A stretch of 43,163 bases of DNA from Geodermatophilus marinus (GTDB lineage Bacteria > Actinomycetota > Actinomycetes > Mycobacteriales > Geodermatophilaceae): NCBI RefSeq assembly GCF_003428645.1, contig NZ_QVQH01000033.1, positions 1 to 43,163 of the forward strand. The letters run 5' to 3'. This document shows positions 22,575 through 30,759 of the stretch, piece after piece. Position 1 is the first letter of the stretch; each line of letters begins with the position of its first letter. Made by a program: the position numbers and the translations under genes. The notes under the pieces are model-generated. The model was not told the DNA's origin, searched no databases, and worked only from the letters and a program-made list of their open reading frames with translations.

Positions 22575-23751
22575 CCGGCACGGCCGGGGCCGCGCCCGAC
22601 GGGCGGGCGACCGGGCCGGCGGCGAGCAGCACCGTCCCCGCGGCGAGAAGGAGGGCGGCCGGGAGCCCGGCGAGGTCGGCCAGCCCGCCCAGGGCCACGG
22701 CACCGAGGGCCTGGCCGGCGGTGAGCCCCACGAAGAGGAAGGCCGCGGCGCCGGCCGCGCCGTCCGGCCTCGCCCGGGCCCCCCAGGCGATCAGCACACC
22801 GCTGAGCGCGACGAAGGAGCCGCCGAAGGCCCCCAGGGCGACCCCGGCGAGCCACGGGACGCCGGGCCGCAGGGCGAGCAGCGTGGTCGCCGCGGCCGCC
22901 ACCAGCAGGCTGCCGCACCAGGCGCGGCGCACCCCGTGCCGCTCGACCAGGGCGCCGCTGACCCCGCCGGCCAGCCCCGCCGCGCCGAGCACGCACCACA
23001 GCGCACCGCTGACCGCAGGGGCCAGGCCGCCGTCCGCGGTCAGCAGGTCGCGCCCGAAGGTCCAGGTGCCGGCGCACCCCGCGCCGGCGAGGACGGCGGC
23101 GGCCGTCGCCCGGCCCAGCCCGTCCCACGGCCGACCGGCGGGGTGGGGGCCGCCGGTCGCGGCGGGCCACCGGGCGGACCGGTCGGCCACCCGGGTGACC
23201 ACCAGCGCCAGGACGGCGAACCCCAGCCAGGCCGGCCGCCAGGCCCCGGGGACGGCGAGCACCAGCAGGCCGCCGGCCACCACGCCCGCGCCGGTGCCGC
23301 TGTTGACCACCCCCTGCGCGCGGGCCACGCCCGCCGGGCGGACCGTGGCGGCGACCGCGGCCACGAGCGCGGGCGTGGCCGCCCCGGCCCCGCTGCCGGC
23401 GACGAGCACACCGACCGCGAGCACCGCGGTCCCGGGCGCGGTCGCCACCACCACCGACCCGAGCGCGGCGCTGCCCCCGGCGACCCACAGCGCGGCCCGC
23501 GCCCGCCCCCGCGCCACCAGGAGCGGGGCCAGGAGGGCCGCGGCGCAGTAGGCCAGGTACCCCCCGGCCGCGAGCCCGCCGGCCGTGCCGGCGGAGATGC
23601 CGAACTCGGCCCGGAACTGCGGCAGGTAGAGGCCGAACCCGTACCGGGCCAGCCCGTAGGTGACCGCGATGACGGAGAGCCCGGCACCCACGAGCACCGC
23701 CGGCCGACCGGCGACCGGCCCGGCGACCTGCTGTAACGATCGTTCTGCCAT
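22531..23751 (-). CDS. MFS transporter
   Basis: A 406-residue permease of the major facilitator superfamily, with about 12 hydrophobic helices and the charged loops expected for this fold (LAPLLVARGRARAALWVAGG; SGALVERHGVRRAWCG). The first motif after helix 1, TYGLARYGFGLYLPQFRAEF, resembles YbfB/YjiJ-type exporters. Substrate is unknown. It is divergent from a TetR regulator with only 20 bases between, and palindromes in that gap suggest the TetR controls it, as for many drug exporters. Confidence 0.85.
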   Translation of the reverse strand: MAERSLQQVAGPVAGRPAVLVGAGLSVIAVTYGLARYGFGLYLPQFRAEFGISAGTAGGLAAGGYLAYCAAALLAPLLVARGRARAALWVAGGSAALGSVVVATAPGTAVLAVGVLVAGSGAGAATPALVAAVAATVRPAGVARAQGVVNSGTGAGVVAGGLLVLAVPGAWRPAWLGFAVLALVVTRVADRSARWPAATGGPHPAGRPWDGLGRATAAAVLAGAGCAGTWTFGRDLLTADGGLAPAVSGALWCVLGAAGLAGGVSGALVERHGVRRAWCGSLLVAAAATTLLALRPGVPWLAGVALGAFGGSFVALSGVLIAWGARARPDGAAGAAAFLFVGLTAGQALGAVALGGLADLAGLPAALLLAAGTVLLAAGPVARPSGAAPAVPVRRRAPRRPGTGRW

Positions 23752-23763
23752 AACGGGCGTTAC
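23733..23763. promoter_or_regulatory. Two adjacent palindromes between the MFS and tetR genes
   Basis: AACGATCGTT (23735-23744) and TAACGGGCGTTA (23751-23762) are perfect palindromes except for the central GG of the second. They share the pattern TAACG-N2-CGTTA and have centres 17 bases apart. The second lies in the 20-base gap and touches the MFS start; the first is within the MFS coding start. This is the layout of a TetR operator, and binding is inferred. Confidence 0.6.
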
Positions 23764-23771
23764 AGTAAGCC

Positions 23772-24371
23772 GTGCCGCCCACCGCCGCGACCCGGCCCGC
23801 GCGCGAGCGCCTGCTCGCGGCGGCCGCCGAGCTGTTCTACGAGTCGGGCATCGCCGCGACCGGGGTGGACGCCGTCCTCCGGCGGGCGGGCGTCTCCCCC
23901 GCCACCATGTACGCGCACTTCGCCGGCAAGGATGCGCTCGTGGCCGCCTACCTGGAGCGGCGGCACGACCAGTGGCGCGCGGTGTGGGACGAGATCCTGG
24001 CCGAGCGCAGCGACCCCCGCGACCGCCTCCTGTCGGTCTTCGACGCGGTGGCGCGGTTCCGGGCGCGGTCGGACAGCCGCCGGGGGTGCGGCTTCCTGGC
24101 CGCCGCCGCGGAGCTGCCGCCCGCCCACCCCGGCCGGCACTGGCTGGCGGCCGACACGGCGCTGCTCACCGGGCGGCTCGCCGACCTCGCCCGGGACGCC
24201 GGCGCCCCCCGCCCGGCCGACCTGGCCGCGGAGCTGCTGCTGCTCTACGACGGGGCGCTCGCCGGCCAGGCGCGCAACGCGACCGTCCCGGGGTCGGCCG
24301 GCCCCGACCCCCTCGGCCGGGCCCGCGCCGCCGCGCGCGCACTGCTCACCTCCCGCCTCGGCGGCCGGTGA
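23772..24371 (+). CDS. TetR-family transcriptional regulator
   Basis: A 199-residue regulator. The N-terminal helix-turn-helix spans about residues 10-55: RERLLAAAAELFYESGIAAT, GVDAVLRRAGVSPATMYAHF, AGKDALVAAYLE. The C-terminal part is a ligand-binding helical domain of the TetR_C type (SVFDAVARFRARSDSRRGCG). It starts at a GTG and is divergent from the MFS exporter. It most likely represses that exporter until a substrate binds. Confidence 0.88.
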   Translation: MPPTAATRPARERLLAAAAELFYESGIAATGVDAVLRRAGVSPATMYAHFAGKDALVAAYLERRHDQWRAVWDEILAERSDPRDRLLSVFDAVARFRARSDSRRGCGFLAAAAELPPAHPGRHWLAADTALLTGRLADLARDAGAPRPADLAAELLLLYDGALAGQARNATVPGSAGPDPLGRARAAARALLTSRLGGR

Positions 24372-24466
24372 GCGCGGAGCACCCGGCCGGGCCCGGTCCC
24401 GGCGCGCGCAGCGGCCCGCGGCTGCCTACCCTCGGTCGGACCTGCGCCCGACCGGATGCGAGCCCC

Positions 24467-25294
24467 ATGCCTGCCGTCTCCCGCCTCTCCGTGACCCCCG
24501 TCAAGGGCACCGCCCTCCACTCCCCGACCGGCCTGACGCTCACCCGCAACGGCGTTGAGGAGGAACGGCGCTTCCACCTCGTCGACGCCCGGCACCGGCT
24601 GGTCAACGGCAAGCAGCACGGGCCGCTGGTCACGATCACCGCGCGGTGGGACGTCGGGCGGCACCGGCTGTCCCTGGACATCCCCGGCCGCGGCCCCGTG
24701 GAGGGGACGACGGCCGAGCTGGGCGAGCCGGTCACCACCGACTTCTACGGGCGCCCGGTGGCCGGGCACCTGGTGGAGGGCCCCTGGTCGGCCGCCCTCA
24801 CCGAGTTCGTCGGCGAGCCCGTCCACCTGGTCGCCGTCGACACCCCCGGCGACGCGGTCGACGTGCACCCGGTGACGCTCGTCTCCTCGGCCACCGTGGA
24901 GCACCTGCGCGGCGTCACGCCGGGCGGCGAACGGCTGGACCACCGGCGCTTCCGCATGCTCGTCGAGGTGGACGGGTGCGCGCCGCACGAGGAGGACACC
25001 TGGGTGGGCCGGCGGGTCCGGCTGGGCGGGGCCACGGTGCGGGTGGTCGGCCCGGTCCCCCGCTGCGTGGTCACCAACGAGAGCCCCGACACCGGCCTCG
25101 TGGACTTCAGCACCCTGAAGGCCGTCGCCCGCTCCCGCGGTGAGCGGACCGGGGACCTCACCACCCCGGTCGCCCACCTCCCGGACAACGGAGCGGTCGT
25201 CCTCGGCGTGTACGCCACCGTCGAGGAGCCGGGTCCGATCGGGATCGGTGACCGCGTCGAACCGCTCGCCACCGAGGCGGCCGTCGACCCCTGA
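24467..25294 (+). CDS. MOSC domain-containing protein
   Basis: A 275-residue protein. MOSC_N beta-barrel features start at SVTPVKGTALHSPTGLTLT, and the C-terminal MOSC domain runs from about 130 to 270 (RFRMLVEVDGCAPHEEDTWV; VPRCVVTNESPDTG; SRGERTGDLTT). The Cys in VPRC is the position that binds sulfur or molybdenum cofactor in this superfamily. Members transfer sulfur or reduce N-hydroxylated compounds, but specific substrate is unknown. The ATG at 24467 fits best with the conserved N-terminus. Confidence 0.82.
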   Translation: MPAVSRLSVTPVKGTALHSPTGLTLTRNGVEEERRFHLVDARHRLVNGKQHGPLVTITARWDVGRHRLSLDIPGRGPVEGTTAELGEPVTTDFYGRPVAGHLVEGPWSAALTEFVGEPVHLVAVDTPGDAVDVHPVTLVSSATVEHLRGVTPGGERLDHRRFRMLVEVDGCAPHEEDTWVGRRVRLGGATVRVVGPVPRCVVTNESPDTGLVDFSTLKAVARSRGERTGDLTTPVAHLPDNGAVVLGVYATVEEPGPIGIGDRVEPLATEAAVDP

Positions 25295-25340
25295 CCGGCC
25301 GGCGGCCGGGCGTCGGCCCCGCCCGGCACGCGCCCGGTCC

Positions 25341-25574
25341 TCAGCTGCGGTCCGCGTCGCCGTCCGCAGCGGGACGGCGGAGGGCCGCCAGCCGCTCGAG
25401 GGCGTAGCGGGCCGCGGGGTAGGTCACCCACTCGACGGCGGACGGCGCGCGGTCGCCCCCGGCCGAGGGTGCCCGGTCGTCGTCGTCGGCCGGTCGGCGC
25501 GGAGCGGGGACCGCCGGGCGGCGGTCCCCGTCGGTGCGCGCGGGGGTGGCCGCGGGATCCGTGCTGGTCGTCAT
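25341..25574 (-). CDS. Small hypothetical protein
   Basis: A 77-residue protein with a disordered Thr/Pro/Asp-rich half (TTSTDPAATPARTDGDRRPA) and an ordered-looking end (VEWVTYPAARYALERLAALR). CAGGAG lies 6 bases upstream of the ATG. It follows another hypothetical gene after 13 bases on the same strand and is probably cotranscribed. I recognise no family. Confidence 0.55.
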   Translation of the reverse strand: MTTSTDPAATPARTDGDRRPAVPAPRRPADDDDRAPSAGGDRAPSAVEWVTYPAARYALERLAALRRPAADGDADRS

Positions 25575-25587
25575 GGTCGACTCCTGT

Positions 25588-25929
25588 TCACCGGTGTGCT
25601 GCCCGAGGGACCTCGGACGTGCCGTCGCGCCGGCGGCCCCGCTCGGCGCGGGCGCTCGCCAGGGCCTCGCGGAAGCCGTGCGCGTACCAGAGGGGGGCGT
25701 TGAGCCGGACCCCGGCGGGGGCGGCCCCCGCTCCCCCGCCCCAGACCAGCCGGGCCAGGTCGTCAGGGCTCAGCCCGTGGCACCACGAACCCACCCCGGC
25801 CGGACCCCCGGCCGGTTCCCCGACCGGCTCGACCTCGACCGCGAGCCGCCCGTCGGACCGGCCCAGCTCGCGCGCCGCGTCGAGGGCGCGCCGCAGCGGC
25901 GACGGCGGTGCCTGCTCTGTCGCGTCCAC
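25588..25929 (-). CDS. Small hypothetical protein
   Basis: A 113-residue protein with predicted helix LRRALDAARELGRSDGRLAV and a possible binding region GLSPDDLARLVWGGG and NAPLWYAHGFREALASARAE. It starts at a GTG with GGAGG about 8 bases upstream. I recognise no family. It and its downstream neighbour form a two-gene unit, divergent from the asparaginase gene across 285 bases that must hold both promoters. Confidence 0.55.
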   Translation of the reverse strand: MDATEQAPPSPLRRALDAARELGRSDGRLAVEVEPVGEPAGGPAGVGSWCHGLSPDDLARLVWGGGAGAAPAGVRLNAPLWYAHGFREALASARAERGRRRDGTSEVPRAAHR

Positions 25930-26214
25930 TGCCCGCCTCCGGGACCTCTCGTCGGGATCGCGGTACCCCCTCCCCGGGCCGCCCGGCGGGGGACGGGGTG
26001 GTGCACGACAGAGGGGACCGCGGGCCCCGGTGATACGTCGCGGGGCCGCACCGGCTCCCCGGTGGCGGCGACCGCGGCCGCCCGCCCGGGACCGCCGGGG
26101 TGGGCCGCCCGGCCGTGCCGCCCCGCCCGGGAGGTGCGCCGACGGGGCGGGCGTGGTCACCTGGGACCTGGTCGCCGTCCGCGTTCGCCGGTCCGGCGGC
26201 CGGGGGGAGGCGCC

Positions 26215-27183
26215 GTGCGACGGGTCCACCTGCTGGCGACGGGCGGCACGATCGCCAGCCGGCGCACCGCGGACGGCCTGTCGGCGGCCGTGCCCGCCGC
26301 CGGGCTGCTCGCCGCGGCGGGCGCGCCCGAGGGCGTCGACGTCACCGCCGGCGACCTCACGACCATCGCCAGCTTCGCCCTGACTCTGCCGGACGTGCGG
26401 CGCCTCGTCGCCGACGTGCGCGCCCGCCTCACGGCGGGCGTCGACGGGGTCGTCGTCACGCACGGCACCGACACGATGGAGGAGTCGGCGTTCCTCGCCG
26501 ACCTGGTGCACGACGACGACCGCCCGGTGGTGTTCACCGGGGCCCAGCGCCCCTTCGACGCGCCGTCCCCGGACGGCCCGGGCAACCTCGCCGCCGCGCT
26601 CCGGGTGGCGGCCTCCCCGCTGGCCCGCGGGCTCGGGGTGCTGCTCTGCTTCGACGGCCTCGCCTTCGCCGCCCGCGGGGTGCGCAAGGTGGACACCCTC
26701 CGCAGCGCCGCCTTCGCCGCGCCGGGCCGGGGCCCGCTGCTGCGGCTGGCCGAGGGGTCGGTCCTCCCGCTGGCCCGGCCGGTTCGGCCGGCCGCCCTCC
26801 CCCTGGACCTCGACGCGGAGCTGCCGCGGGTCGACGTCGTCCCCTGCTACCTGGGGGCGGACGACGCCCTGCTGCACGCCGCGGTGGCCGCCGGGGCGGC
26901 GGGCGTCGTGCTCGAGGCGCTCGGCGCCGGCAACGTCCCCCCGGCGATCGCCGCGGCGACCGGCGACCTGGTGGCCCGGGGCATCCCCGTCCTCGTGTGC
27001 TCGCGGGTGCCGGCCGGCCCCGTCGCGCCCCTCTACGCCGGCGGTGGGGCGGCCCTGGCCAGGGCCGGGGCCCGCTTCGCCGGGGACCTGGGCCCCTGGC
27101 AGGCCCGGCTCCTGCTGGCCGCCGCCCTGGCCGTGGACCCCGGGGACCCGCAGCGGGTCCTCACCGACCGGCTCGGCCCCTGA
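26215..27183 (+). CDS. L-asparaginase/glutaminase-type amidohydrolase
   Basis: A 322-residue cytosolic-type asparaginase. The catalytic threonines lie in the two signatures ATGGTIASR (Thr12) and VVTHGTDTMEE (Thr85, Asp86), and YLGADDALLHAA and ALGAGNVPP complete the C-terminal domain. It would release ammonia from asparagine or a related amide. It starts at a GTG with GGGGGGAGG upstream. The next gene, 57 bases on, also looks like an amide hydrolase. Confidence 0.88.
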   Translation: MRRVHLLATGGTIASRRTADGLSAAVPAAGLLAAAGAPEGVDVTAGDLTTIASFALTLPDVRRLVADVRARLTAGVDGVVVTHGTDTMEESAFLADLVHDDDRPVVFTGAQRPFDAPSPDGPGNLAAALRVAASPLARGLGVLLCFDGLAFAARGVRKVDTLRSAAFAAPGRGPLLRLAEGSVLPLARPVRPAALPLDLDAELPRVDVVPCYLGADDALLHAAVAAGAAGVVLEALGAGNVPPAIAAATGDLVARGIPVLVCSRVPAGPVAPLYAGGGAALARAGARFAGDLGPWQARLLLAAALAVDPGDPQRVLTDRLGP

Positions 27184-27240
27184 GCAGGTCGCCCGCACCG
27201 GACCGGCCGCGCGCGGCCCTCCCGGAAGGAGCAGGCACGG

Positions 27241-28131
27241 ATGAGCAAGGAGATCTTCGTGGCCTTCGGCGTCGACGTCGACGCCGTGGCCGGGTGGCTG
27301 GGTTCCTACGGTGGGGAGGACTCCCCCGCCGACATCTCCCGCGGCCTGTTCGCCGGGGAGGTCGGGGTGCCCCGCATCGTGGAGCTGTTCCGGCGCACCG
27401 GGCTGACCCAGACCTTCTTCTGGCCGGGGCACTCCGTCGAGACCTTCCCCGAGCAGTTCGACGCCTGCGTCGGCGCCGGGCACGAGATCGGCGTGCACGG
27501 CTACAGCCACGAGAACCCGATCGCGATGACCCGGCAGCAGGAGGCGGCCGTGCTCGACCGCTGCATCGAGCTGATCGAGCGGCGGGCCGGGCGCCGGCCC
27601 ACCGGCTACGTGGCGCCCTGGTGGGAGTTCAGCCCGGTGACCAACGAGCTGCTGCTCGAGCGCGGCATCACCTACGACCACTCGCTGATGCACCGGGACT
27701 TCGAGCCCTACTACGTCCGGGTCGGCGACAGCTGGACGAAGATCGACTACTCGGCGCCGGCCGACACCTGGATGAAGCCCCTCGTGCGCGGCCGGGAGAC
27801 CGACCTCGTGGAGATCCCGGCGAACTGGTACCTCGACGACCTGCCGCCGATGATGTTCGTCAAGAGCAGCCCCAACAGCCACGGCTTCGTCAACCCGCGC
27901 GACCTCGAGCAGATGTGGCGGGACCAGTTCGACTGGGTGTACCGCGAGCAGGACTACGCGGTCTGCACGATGACCATCCACCCCGACGTCGCCGGCCGGC
28001 CCCAGGTCCTGCTGGCCCTCGAGCGGCTCATCGAGCACGTCAACGGCCACGACGGCGTGCGCTGGGCGACCTTCGACCAGATCGCCGAGGACTTCCTGCG
28101 CCGCTCCCCGCGGGAGGCCGGCCCGGCGTGA
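27241..28131 (+). CDS. Polysaccharide-deacetylase-fold hydrolase (possible cyclic imide or amide hydrolase)
   Basis: A 296-residue NodB-fold protein. Metal-binding residues are visible: Asp in FGVDVDAV (Asp12/Asp14) and the HxxxH at His86-His90 ([11 protein letters not shown]). The start [20 protein letters not shown] and the 290-300 residue length are close to a branch that includes cyclic imide hydrolases and PuuE-type allantoinases rather than secreted chitin or peptidoglycan deacetylases; no signal peptide is present. With the asparaginase upstream, I infer a nitrogen-scavenging amide or imide pathway, but the substrate is not proven. Confidence 0.8.
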   Translation: MSKEIFVAFGVDVDAVAGWLGSYGGEDSPADISRGLFAGEVGVPRIVELFRRTGLTQTFFWPGHSVETFPEQFDACVGAGHEIGVHGYSHENPIAMTRQQEAAVLDRCIELIERRAGRRPTGYVAPWWEFSPVTNELLLERGITYDHSLMHRDFEPYYVRVGDSWTKIDYSAPADTWMKPLVRGRETDLVEIPANWYLDDLPPMMFVKSSPNSHGFVNPRDLEQMWRDQFDWVYREQDYAVCTMTIHPDVAGRPQVLLALERLIEHVNGHDGVRWATFDQIAEDFLRRSPREAGPA

Positions 28132-28169
28132 CCGCCCGGCGCCGCGGCCCCGGGCGCGCCGGGCACGCC

Positions 28170-28198
28170 TTGTGCGCGCCCGGTGCCCTTCCTAGCCT
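28170..28198 (+). promoter_or_regulatory. Candidate promoter of the dha genes
   Basis: TTGTGC (28170-28175) and TAGCCT (28193-28198) are separated by 17 bases and lie about 50 bases upstream of the dhaK start. They resemble sigma-70 -35 and -10 hexamers, so the kinase genes may be expressed independently of the asparaginase genes. Confidence 0.4.
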
Positions 28199-28248
28199 CC
28201 TGCCATCCCGCGCCCTCGGCACGGCGCAGGCCGACGTCAGGAGCCCCG

Positions 28249-29250
28249 GTGCAGAAGCTCGTCAACGACCCCGCGGACGTCGTCGCCGAGGCGCTGCGGG
28301 GCCTCGCCGCGGCCCACCCCGACCTGCGCGTCGACCACGGCGAGCGCGTCGTGTTCCGGGGCGACGCCCCCGTGCGCGGCAAGGTCGGCCTGGTGTCCGG
28401 CGGCGGCTCGGGCCACGAGCCGATGCACGCCGGGTTCGTCGGCGCGGGGATGCTCGACGCGGCGTGCGCCGGCGAGGTGTTCACCTCGCCCGTGCCCGAC
28501 CAGGTCGTGGCCGCGACCCGGGGCGTCGACGGCGGCGCCGGGGTGCTGCACATCGTGAAGAACTACACCGGTGACGTCATGAACTTCGAGATGGCGGCCG
28601 AGCTGGTGGCCGCCGGGTCCGACACCGAGGTCGTCGCGGTGGTCACCGACGACGACGTCGCCGTCCAGGACAGCCTCTACACCGCCGGTCGGCGGGGCGT
28701 CGGCGTCACCGTCCTCGTCGAGAAGCTCGCCGGCGCCGCGGCCGAGGAGGGCCGGCCGCTCGCCGAGGTCGCCGACGTCGCCCGGCGGGCCGCCGCCAGC
28801 GGCCGCAGCATGGGCATGGCGTTGACCTCCTGCACGGTGCCCGCCGCCGGCCGGCCCACCTTCGACCTGCCCGAGGGCGAGATGGAGATCGGCATCGGGA
28901 TCCACGGCGAGCCGGGCCGCCGCCGCGTCCCGCTGGCGCCGGCGCGGGAGGTCGCCGAGATGCTCGTCGAGCCGGTGCTCGGCGACCTGGACATGACCGG
29001 TGGCGACGAGGTGATCGCCTTGGTCAACGGCATGGGCGGCACCCCGCTGATCGAGCTCTACCTCATGTACGCCGAGGTGGTCGCCGTCCTCGAGCGGGCC
29101 GGGGTGCGCGTCGCGCGCAACCTGGTCGGCTCGTACATGACCAGCCTCGACATGGCCGGCTGCTCGGTGACCCTGCTCGAGGCCGACGACGAGCTGCTGC
29201 GGCTGTGGGACGCCCCCGTGCGCACCCCGTCCCTGCGCTGGGGCGCATGA
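28249..29250 (+). CDS. dhaK: Dihydroxyacetone kinase, DhaK subunit
   Basis: A 333-residue substrate-binding subunit of a PTS-dependent dihydroxyacetone kinase. The N-terminal [18 protein letters not shown] and the histidine in [12 protein letters not shown] (His219), which covalently binds the dihydroxyacetone carbonyl, identify it; [11 protein letters not shown] and [12 protein letters not shown] complete the fold. It starts at a GTG with AGGAG upstream. DhaL follows with an ATGA overlap and DhaM after that, so the module is complete. Confidence 0.93.
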   Translation: MQKLVNDPADVVAEALRGLAAAHPDLRVDHGERVVFRGDAPVRGKVGLVSGGGSGHEPMHAGFVGAGMLDAACAGEVFTSPVPDQVVAATRGVDGGAGVLHIVKNYTGDVMNFEMAAELVAAGSDTEVVAVVTDDDVAVQDSLYTAGRRGVGVTVLVEKLAGAAAEEGRPLAEVADVARRAAASGRSMGMALTSCTVPAAGRPTFDLPEGEMEIGIGIHGEPGRRRVPLAPAREVAEMLVEPVLGDLDMTGGDEVIALVNGMGGTPLIELYLMYAEVVAVLERAGVRVARNLVGSYMTSLDMAGCSVTLLEADDELLRLWDAPVRTPSLRWGA

Positions 29251-29879
29251 GCGCCGTCGACGCCGCCGCGGTGGCCGCCTGGGTCCGGGAGTTCACCCGG
29301 CTGGTGCACGAGCAGCGCGACGAGCTCACCCGGCTCGACGCGGCGATCGGCGACGCCGACCACGGCACCAACCTCGACCGGGGCACGGCCGCGGCCGTCG
29401 CCGCCCTGGGGGCCCGGCCCGCGGACGACGCCGCCGCCGTCCTCACGACGGTCGCGATGACGCTGATCAAGACGGTCGGCGGCGCCAGCGGCCCGCTCTA
29501 CGGCACCTTCTTCCTCCGCGCGGCGGGCGCCCTGGACGGGGACGACGGCCGGGCGGTCGCCGCCGCGGTGCGGGCCGGGTACGACGGCGTCGTCGCGCGG
29601 GGCCGGGCCGAGCGCGGGGACAAGACGATGCTCGACGCGCTCGGCCCGGCGTGCGACGCGCTCGACGGGGCGGTGGCCGCGGGCCGGTCGCTGGAGGAGG
29701 CCCTCGGCGCCGCCGCGGAGGCGGCCGCCGCCGGGCGGGACGCCACCGCGCCGCTGGTCGCCCGCAAGGGCCGGGCCAGCTACCTCGGCGAGCGCAGCGC
29801 CGGCCACGTGGACCCCGGGGCGGCCTCCGCCGCGCTGCTGGTGCAGGCCGCCGCCACCGCGCTGGCCGGCAGGGGCTGA
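29247..29879 (+). CDS. dhaL: Dihydroxyacetone kinase, ADP-binding DhaL subunit
   Basis: A 210-residue subunit that holds a permanently bound ADP and accepts phosphate from DhaM. The magnesium-binding aspartates lie in [17 protein letters not shown] (Asp31, Asp36, Asp38), and [12 protein letters not shown] and GDKTMLDAL are the other ligand motifs. Its ATG overlaps the dhaK stop (ATGA), coupling translation. It is a normal-length subunit, not the fused DhaKL form of ATP-dependent kinases. Confidence 0.93.
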   Translation: MSAVDAAAVAAWVREFTRLVHEQRDELTRLDAAIGDADHGTNLDRGTAAAVAALGARPADDAAAVLTTVAMTLIKTVGGASGPLYGTFFLRAAGALDGDDGRAVAAAVRAGYDGVVARGRAERGDKTMLDALGPACDALDGAVAAGRSLEEALGAAAEAAAAGRDATAPLVARKGRASYLGERSAGHVDPGAASAALLVQAAATALAGRG

Positions 29880-29882
29880 GCC

Positions 29883-30314
29883 GTGCCGGTCGGCCTCGTG
29901 GTGGTGTCGCACAGCCGGGCGCTGGCCGACGCCGCGGTCGAGCTCGCCCGCGGCGTGCTGCCCGGCCGGGACCTGGCCGTCGAGGTGGCCGCCGGCGACG
30001 TCGACGGCGGCCCCGGCACCGACGCCACGGCGATCGCGGCGGCGGTGACCGCCGCGGACGGCGGGGACGGCGTCGTCGTCCTCATGGACCTCGGCAGCGC
30101 CGTCCTGGCGGCGGAGACGGCGCTGGAGCTGGTCGGGGCCGACGTCCGCGAGCGGGTGGTCCTCTCCCCCGCCCCGCTGGTCGAGGGTCTGGTCGGGGCG
30201 GCGGTGGTCGCGGCCGCGGGGGCGGCCCGGGCGCAGGTGGCGGCCGAGGCGCTGCGCGGGCTGGCCGCCAAGCAGCAGCACCTGTCCGGCGGACCGGCCG
30301 CCGACGGCGGCTGA
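29883..30314 (+). CDS. dhaM: PTS-dependent dihydroxyacetone kinase, phosphotransferase subunit DhaM
   Basis: A 143-residue EIIA-Man-like domain. The phosphorylated histidine is His10 (VVVSHSRALAD), and VVLMDLGSAVLAAETALEL is typical of the family. It takes phosphate from HPr, so the organism needs a PTS phosphorelay. E. coli DhaM carries extra HPr and EI-like domains, absent here. It starts at a GTG 3 bases after the dhaL stop. Confidence 0.88.
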   Translation: MPVGLVVVSHSRALADAAVELARGVLPGRDLAVEVAAGDVDGGPGTDATAIAAAVTAADGGDGVVVLMDLGSAVLAAETALELVGADVRERVVLSPAPLVEGLVGAAVVAAAGAARAQVAAEALRGLAAKQQHLSGGPAADGG

Positions 30315-30395
30315 CGGTCGTGGCCTCGGCCCCACTGCGCGGGCCGGCCGGCCCGGTAGCGTCCCCGCGACGTCGTCCCGGAGGAGCCGCCGACC

Positions 30396-30746
30396 ATGAC
30401 CGCCGACCGCGAGCCCCTGCTGCGCTCGCTCTACGCCGCGTTCGACGCGCGCGACATCGACACGGTGCTGGCGGCCATGGCGCCCGACGTCGACTGGCCC
30501 GACGGCTGGCACGGCGGGCGGGTCGTCGGGCACGACGCCGTGCGGCGCTACTGGGAGGCCCAGTGGGCCGAGATCCGCCCCTCGGTCCGGCCGACCGCGG
30601 TCGCGCAGCGGGACGACGGCACCGTGGAGGTCGCCGTCCACCAGGTGGTCCGCGACCGCACCGGCACCCTCCTCGACGTCAGCGACGTCCGTCACGTCTA
30701 CGCGTTCGACGGCGACCTGGTGCGTCGCATGGACGTCGAGCGGTAG
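30396..30746 (+). CDS. SnoaL-like NTF2-fold protein
   Basis: A 116-residue protein (LLRSLYAAFDARDIDTVLAA, MAPDVDWPDGWHGGRVVGHD, VAVHQVVRDRTGTLLDVSDV). The fold and the MAPDVDWPDG motif match the SnoaL-like superfamily of small binding proteins and enzymes. CGGAGGAG lies 8 bases upstream of the ATG. It is 81 bases after dhaM with a TAGCGT -10-like element between, so it may have its own promoter. Confidence 0.75.
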   Translation: MTADREPLLRSLYAAFDARDIDTVLAAMAPDVDWPDGWHGGRVVGHDAVRRYWEAQWAEIRPSVRPTAVAQRDDGTVEVAVHQVVRDRTGTLLDVSDVRHVYAFDGDLVRRMDVER

Positions 30747-30759
30747 CCGAGGGCGCGGG

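Noticed and set aside
25588..28050. An 820-codon minus-strand open frame
   Set aside because: Most of it is antisense to the asparaginase and deacetylase-fold genes. Only the last 113 codons, starting at the GTG at 25929, look like a real gene.
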